From Branchiostoma floridae (taxonomy: Eukaryota > Chordata > Leptocardii > Amphioxiformes > Branchiostomatidae): a DNA stretch of 64,000 nt. The notes below the pieces were generated by a model, which had not been told where the DNA came from, ran no database searches, and saw only the letters and a program-made list of their open reading frames with translations. The position numbers and the translations under genes are program-made. This document shows positions 34,001 to 40,000 of the stretch, piece after piece; position 1 is the first letter of the stretch; each line of letters starts with the position of its first letter. The stretch lies in contig NC_049996.1 of assembly GCF_000003815.2 (NCBI RefSeq), forward strand, positions 940,860 through 1,004,859. Reading direction: 5' to 3'.

Positions 34001-37000
34001 ATCTTTTGTTTGATATATAGAAAATGGAGAACAAGGGTTCTAATATCTATTTTGGAGCTTGAATAATTTTCCGGATATTAGTTCAATCTCATAATTTCCT
34101 TCATGCAATAAAGTAGTTTGCATAGTATTACAAGCGTCCAAATGGTAAGTATAAACTATTGCCAGTTGTCAAATTTAAACATAAAGCAAACATTTGACGG
34201 AAACAATAAAGAATATCAGAATGAAGTATCATATTTTTAACTTGATAGTCCATACAGCTGCATGTCCGAAGTCAATATTTAGATTTTCCTTGAAAGCAGG
34301 AAAAAGTTGTGGATTATTTTAGGAGGAAAAAGAATTTTGTTTATTTCGAATCCTAAACCTTGTAAACAGTTCGGATGTCTTTATAGGTAAATAGAAAGCC
34401 AGATTATTAAATCCAATGACAATCCAATGCGATTTTTTCCACGCCTACCCTTTGTTCTACCCCCCCTTCTTATATTGTACACGCTTGTACATTTGAAAAG
34501 TTGCCCTTGAACGTATCTTTGAAGAGATATATACTACTTTATCTACTATTTCTCTTTGGGAAGAGTTAGTATGAATTGACCTATCTGAAATCCTCGCCAA
34601 ACCCAACGCACCTGCTGCCATTCCTAAAAAGCTCACTTCGACTAACCAAGGCTGTTGGTTTTCCGGGCCAGTTGCCGTGATAAGCAGTCGCCAGAATCGA
34701 CTCGTGGCACTGAAGCCGCCAAGTGCTAAATCCACAGGCATGTTATAAGGGGATTCAATCACGTGAATCCAGTCATAAGGATCCGAACTGGCTGATATTT
34801 GAAACTCAAATGCCGTACAGTCGTGGGTTATGTCTCCGTAGTTGGTGATGCGGATCGCGGAGAGAGTATGAGCTACCAACAAGTCAAAGATGATGTACCA
34901 TGGGCCGGGACTGATCGGGTTCCAGAAAGTACCAACATCACCGTCGAGAACTTTATCTGGGCCAGATGTATCAGGTGATAATGTTGGTGTAGCGTCGATA
35001 GCCCAAGCAGGGGAGCTCTCCATCCACCCTGGTAATTGGGAAATTGAATGGACAAAATTGGTCGATGTAAGTTAGACATCCAGGCATTAAGGTACGCCAA
35101 AAAGTAGTGACTTTAGCAACTGGATATGGTTTTGGTCAAGGAACTGGATATGGTTTTGGTCAAGGAACTGGATATGGTTTTGGTCAAGGAATTGGATATG
35201 GTTTTTGTCAAGCAACTGGATATGGTTTTGGTCAAGGAAGTGGATATGGTTTTGGTCAAGGAACTTGATATGATTTTGGTCAAGCAACTGGATATGGTTT
35301 TGGTCAAGCAACTGTATATGATTTTGGTCAAGCAACTGGATATGGTTTTGGTCAAGCAACTGGATATAATTTTGTCAAGCAACTGAACATGGTTTTGTCA
35401 AGCAACTGAATAATATTATGGTTTTGGTCAAACAACTGGATATTATTTTGTCAAGCAACTGAATATGGTTTTGTCAAGCAACTGAATAATATTATGGTTT
35501 TGGTCAAGCAACTGGATATGGTTTTGGTCAATCAACTGGATATGGTTTTGGTCAAGCAACTGGACATGGTTTAGGTCAAGCAACTGGGTATGTTTTGTCA
35601 AGCAACTGGATATGGTTTTGGTCAAAGAACTGGATATGGTTTTGTCAAGCAACTGGATATAGTTTTGGTCAAGTAACTGGATATGGTTTTGGTCAAGTAA
35701 CTGCATATGGTTTTGGTCAAGTAACTGGATATGGTTTGGGTCAAGCAACTGGATATGGTTTTGGTCAAGGAACTGGATATGGTTTTGGTCAAGCAACTGG
35801 ATATGGTTTTGTCAAGCAACTGGATATGGTTTTGGTCAAGGAACTGGATATGGTTTTGTCAAGCAACTGGATATAGTTTTGGTCAAGTAACTGGATATGG
35901 TTTTGGTCAAGTAACTGCATATGGTTTTGGTCAAGTAACTGGATATGGTTTTGGTCAAGCAACTGGAAATGGTTTTGGTCAAGCAACTGGATATGATTTT
36001 GTCAAGCAACTGAATATGGTTTTGGTCAAACAACTGGAAATGGTTTTGGTCAAGCAACTGGATATGGTTTTGTAAAGCAACTGGATATGGTTTTGGTCAA
36101 GTAACTGGATATGGTTTTGGTCAAGCAACTGGATATGGTTTTGGTCAAGCAACTGAATATGGTTCTGTCAAGCAACTGAATAATATTATGGTTTTGGTCA
36201 AGCAACTGGATATGGTTTTGATCAAGCAACTGGATATGGTTTTGGTCAAGCAACTGGATATGATTTTGTCAAGCAACTGAATATGGTTTTGTCAAGCAAC
36301 TGAATAATATTATGGTTTTGGTCAAGCAACTGAATAATATTATGGTTTTGGTCAAGCAACTGGATATGGTTTTGGTCAAGCAACTGGATATGGTTTTGGT
36401 CAAGGAACTGGATATGGTTTTGGTCAAGGAATTGGATATGGTTTTTGTCAAGCAACTGGATATGGTTTTGGTCAAGGAAGTGGATATGGTTTTGGTCAAG
36501 GAACTTGATATGATTTTGGTCAAGCAACTGGATATGGTTTTGGTCAAGCAACTGTATATGATTTTGGTCAAGCAACTGGATATGGTTTTGGTCAAGCAAC
36601 TGGATATAATTTTGTCAAGCAACTGAACATGGTTTTGTCAAGCAACTGAATAATATTATGGTTTTGGTCAAACAACTGGATATTATTTTGTCAAGCAACT
36701 GAATATGGTTTTGTCAAGCAACTGAATAATATTATGGTTTTGGTCAAGCAACTGGATATGGTTTTGGTCAATCAACTGGATATGGTTTTGGTCAAGCAAC
36801 TGGACATGGTTTAGGTCAAGCAACTGGGTATGGTTTTGGTCAAGCAACTGGATATGATTTTGGTCAAGCAACTGGATATGGTTTTGGTCAAGCCACTGGA
36901 TATGATTTTGGTCAAGCAACTGGATATGGTTTTGGTCAAGCCACTGGATATGATTTTGGTCAAGCAACTGGATATGGTTTTGGTCAAGCAACTGGATATG

Positions 37001-40000
37001 GTTTTGGAAACGATAAGACGTTTCAACTGTATAGACCCTCTCCAACAAGATCTCTTCAGTGTCACTGACAAAAACTACGGGATATCAGTTGAAATGTCTG
37101 ACCGTTTTCAGAACCATATCTAGTGGCTTTAGTAACTACTTTTTGGCGCAATGGACAAAAATAGGTACTCATTAGTTGTATAAAAAAGAGTTAAGACTCG
37201 TGTAAATTAATGTAAATGTCTAAATATTGGCTCGATTATGGAAATATAATTGAAATTCTTTCTTCAGTTATTCTCCACAGAAGATTTTGGCAAAGCTAGC
37301 AGAGTCTGATTCGTCCTCTCCTCGCGGACAGTCACCATAAGCATCACACCCATAGTCTTTATGGAAGAATCAACCGTTTAAGCACTGAATTTCATCCTTA
37401 TAACAAACCTCGCACTGGCCTTAAAAATACGACGATACGCATGAGAACTATACAAAAAGTAACTTCGACTGTGATCTAGAATTTGGTACTGGTCTATATT
37501 TCAGAACGCGATATCTATTTTACAAACTGATAAGACGTAGAATTGCTGCTTACACGGGCAGTCCGACTCGTCCTCTCCTTGTGAACAGTCATCAGAACCA
37601 TCACACCAATAGAATTCAATGATGCACGAACCGTCGAAACACTGGTGAGCACTCTCCTGGCAGCCCACAGCTTTTAAAAAAGATCGAAAGGAAGATAGGC
37701 ATGAGAAATTCCACAATTTCATACCTTCGCTAATTCATCGTAGCATTCACGACTGATTTATTTTGCGTGTTCTGAAGTAATTAGGCATAAGGTCCTAGTT
37801 TACATAAACTATATGAGTAAACCATCTCCGCTGCTCAAATTACAGAAACAGATAGTCTTATTGTCCTATTGTTGTTACGGTAGTTGTTTGCTCACCCCCA
37901 CAGTCCGACTCGTCCTCTCCTTGTGAACAGCTAGAATAACCATTACACCAATAGTGTTCAGAGATGCACCAACCGTCCAAACACTGCCGTTCACTCTCCT
38001 GGCAGCCTACAGCTTTTGAAAAAAAAATCAAAAGTTAGCTAGATAGGCACGATACATTTCATACCCTCTACAATTTCATACGACTGATTTATTTTGTGTG
38101 TTTTGGATTGATTATACAAATACAGTCCTGTATAGAAATTGCTGAACTTTCTTTCCAACACTGAATTAACATACTTAGGGACTTACCCTGAATTATCGGT
38201 CAAACTCCGTCAACCTTGTTCCCAGAATGACCCTCTCTATCTCCAGCAGTGACGCCAGGAACACGCCACTATTGCAGGAGGGGGTCATAAGTATCAGAAA
38301 CTCTATGTCGCCCCCCGTCTCTGTTGAGTGTGGGCCGGTAAGCTCGAATGTACACTGCCTTCTTCACTCCTCGCGCGAAGAAATCCTGTTCTGGGTCTAG
38401 TATTTTCTGATACTTATGACCCCCTCCTGCAAAAGTGGTGTGTTCCTGACATCACTGCTGGGGATAGAGAGGGTCTTTCTGTGAAAAGGGTTTGCCGGAG
38501 TTTGACTGAAAATTTAGGGTAAGTCCTTATATTAATTCAGTGTTGGAAAGAAATTTTAGCAATTTCTATAATGTATTGTACCAACACAGTTGAACTTTCA
38601 TAAAGTCCTGGTTTACAAAAACTACTAAGTAAACCATCTCCACCGCCCAAATGACAGAAGCAGACAGTTTTATTGTCCGTAGTTGTTTGCTCACCTTCAC
38701 AGTCCGACTCGTCCTCTCCTTGCAAGCAATCATTATACTGACCATCACACCAATAGTGTTCAGGGATGCACCAACCGTTCAAACACTGGCGGTCACTCTC
38801 CTGGCAGCTCCCAGCTTGTGATGGGATGAACAAGGAAGATTAGCAAGAGAAAAAATTGCAAAAATAAACTGCCTTCCCTAACCTTAAAATTTTCCAATAC
38901 CAAATCTATCAAGATTTGGTATTGGAAAATTTTATTCCATTGATTGTATAGCATTTCAATTCAGTACAACAATTCAAAACGCGATGTTTATCATATACAA
39001 TCAGTACCTAAGAGACACTAGTACTTACCCCCACAGATTGACTCATCCTCTCCTTGGAGACAGTTCACCTCCCCATCACACCAATAGTTATCAGGAATGC
39101 ACGAACCGTTCAAGCACTGGAATTCATCCTCATAACAAACCTCGCGTTCACCATGGCCTTGCAAAAAACGAAGATTAACATGAGAACTAAACGTAAAAAT
39201 AATTTGATGGTGATCTGAAATTTGGTACTAAAATATAGCACTTTTATATTTCAGTGTGCGATATCTATTTTACAAACTAGTAAGACGTTGCATGGCTGCT
39301 ACCCGCTACTATGCGCATTTTCAGTAAATGTCTTGGGGGTAAGTGGGGTAAGGAGCGCTCCCGGTGCAGGCCATATGGGCACGATAGGCCGGGCACGAGG
39401 GGCCGGGCACGAGGGGCCGGGCACGAGGGGCCGGGCACGGGGGGCTCGGCACGAGCGGCCGGCGGTACCATGATACGTGTGTGGGGGCATTTCTTCACTG
39501 GGAAAAACGATTTTTTAATCATTTTTTTATGTTTTCTATCGCTAGAGCACCCCTTCTGTGATTCTCAATAATTAGTTTTTAACAAATGAGCTTAATTACT
39601 CAAAAGACACCCCTTAGGCATGAAAGAGTCTACGGTCACAAGAGGCCAAAACTATGGACTTTCTCCCAACTGATTAACAAAATTTTCAGTCAATTTCTAA
39701 AATGCAATACACATGTTTTCTATCACAAGAACACCCATTCTGTGATTCTGAATCATAAGCTTTTAACAAATGGGCTTAATTACTATGAAGAGATCCCATA
39801 GGCATAGGTATCAAAGAGTCTACAGTCACGACAGGTTTAAACTACAGGCTTTTTTTCTCCTTACGGAGAAATCAATTTTTTATCATGTTTTCTATCAATA
39901 GAGCAAGCATTTTGTGATTCTCAATTATCAGTTCATAACAAATTAACTTAATTATCCAAAAGAGACACGGTCCCCTAGCCTAAGGGTCAAAGAGACTACG

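Noticed and set aside
35087-37123. Open frames on both strands through the 24-bp repeat (for example LDQNHIQL repeats)
   Set aside because: A 24-bp period keeps any stop-free frame open on either strand. There is no start context, splice site or domain, and the array sits between splice sites of a real gene.
37120-37150. Target duplication of the minisatellite element (CAATGGACAAAA against GAATGGACAAAA near 35044)
   Set aside because: The left match lies about 40 bp outside the inverted end and overlaps the exon 8 acceptor region, so it is not adjacent as a target duplication must be.
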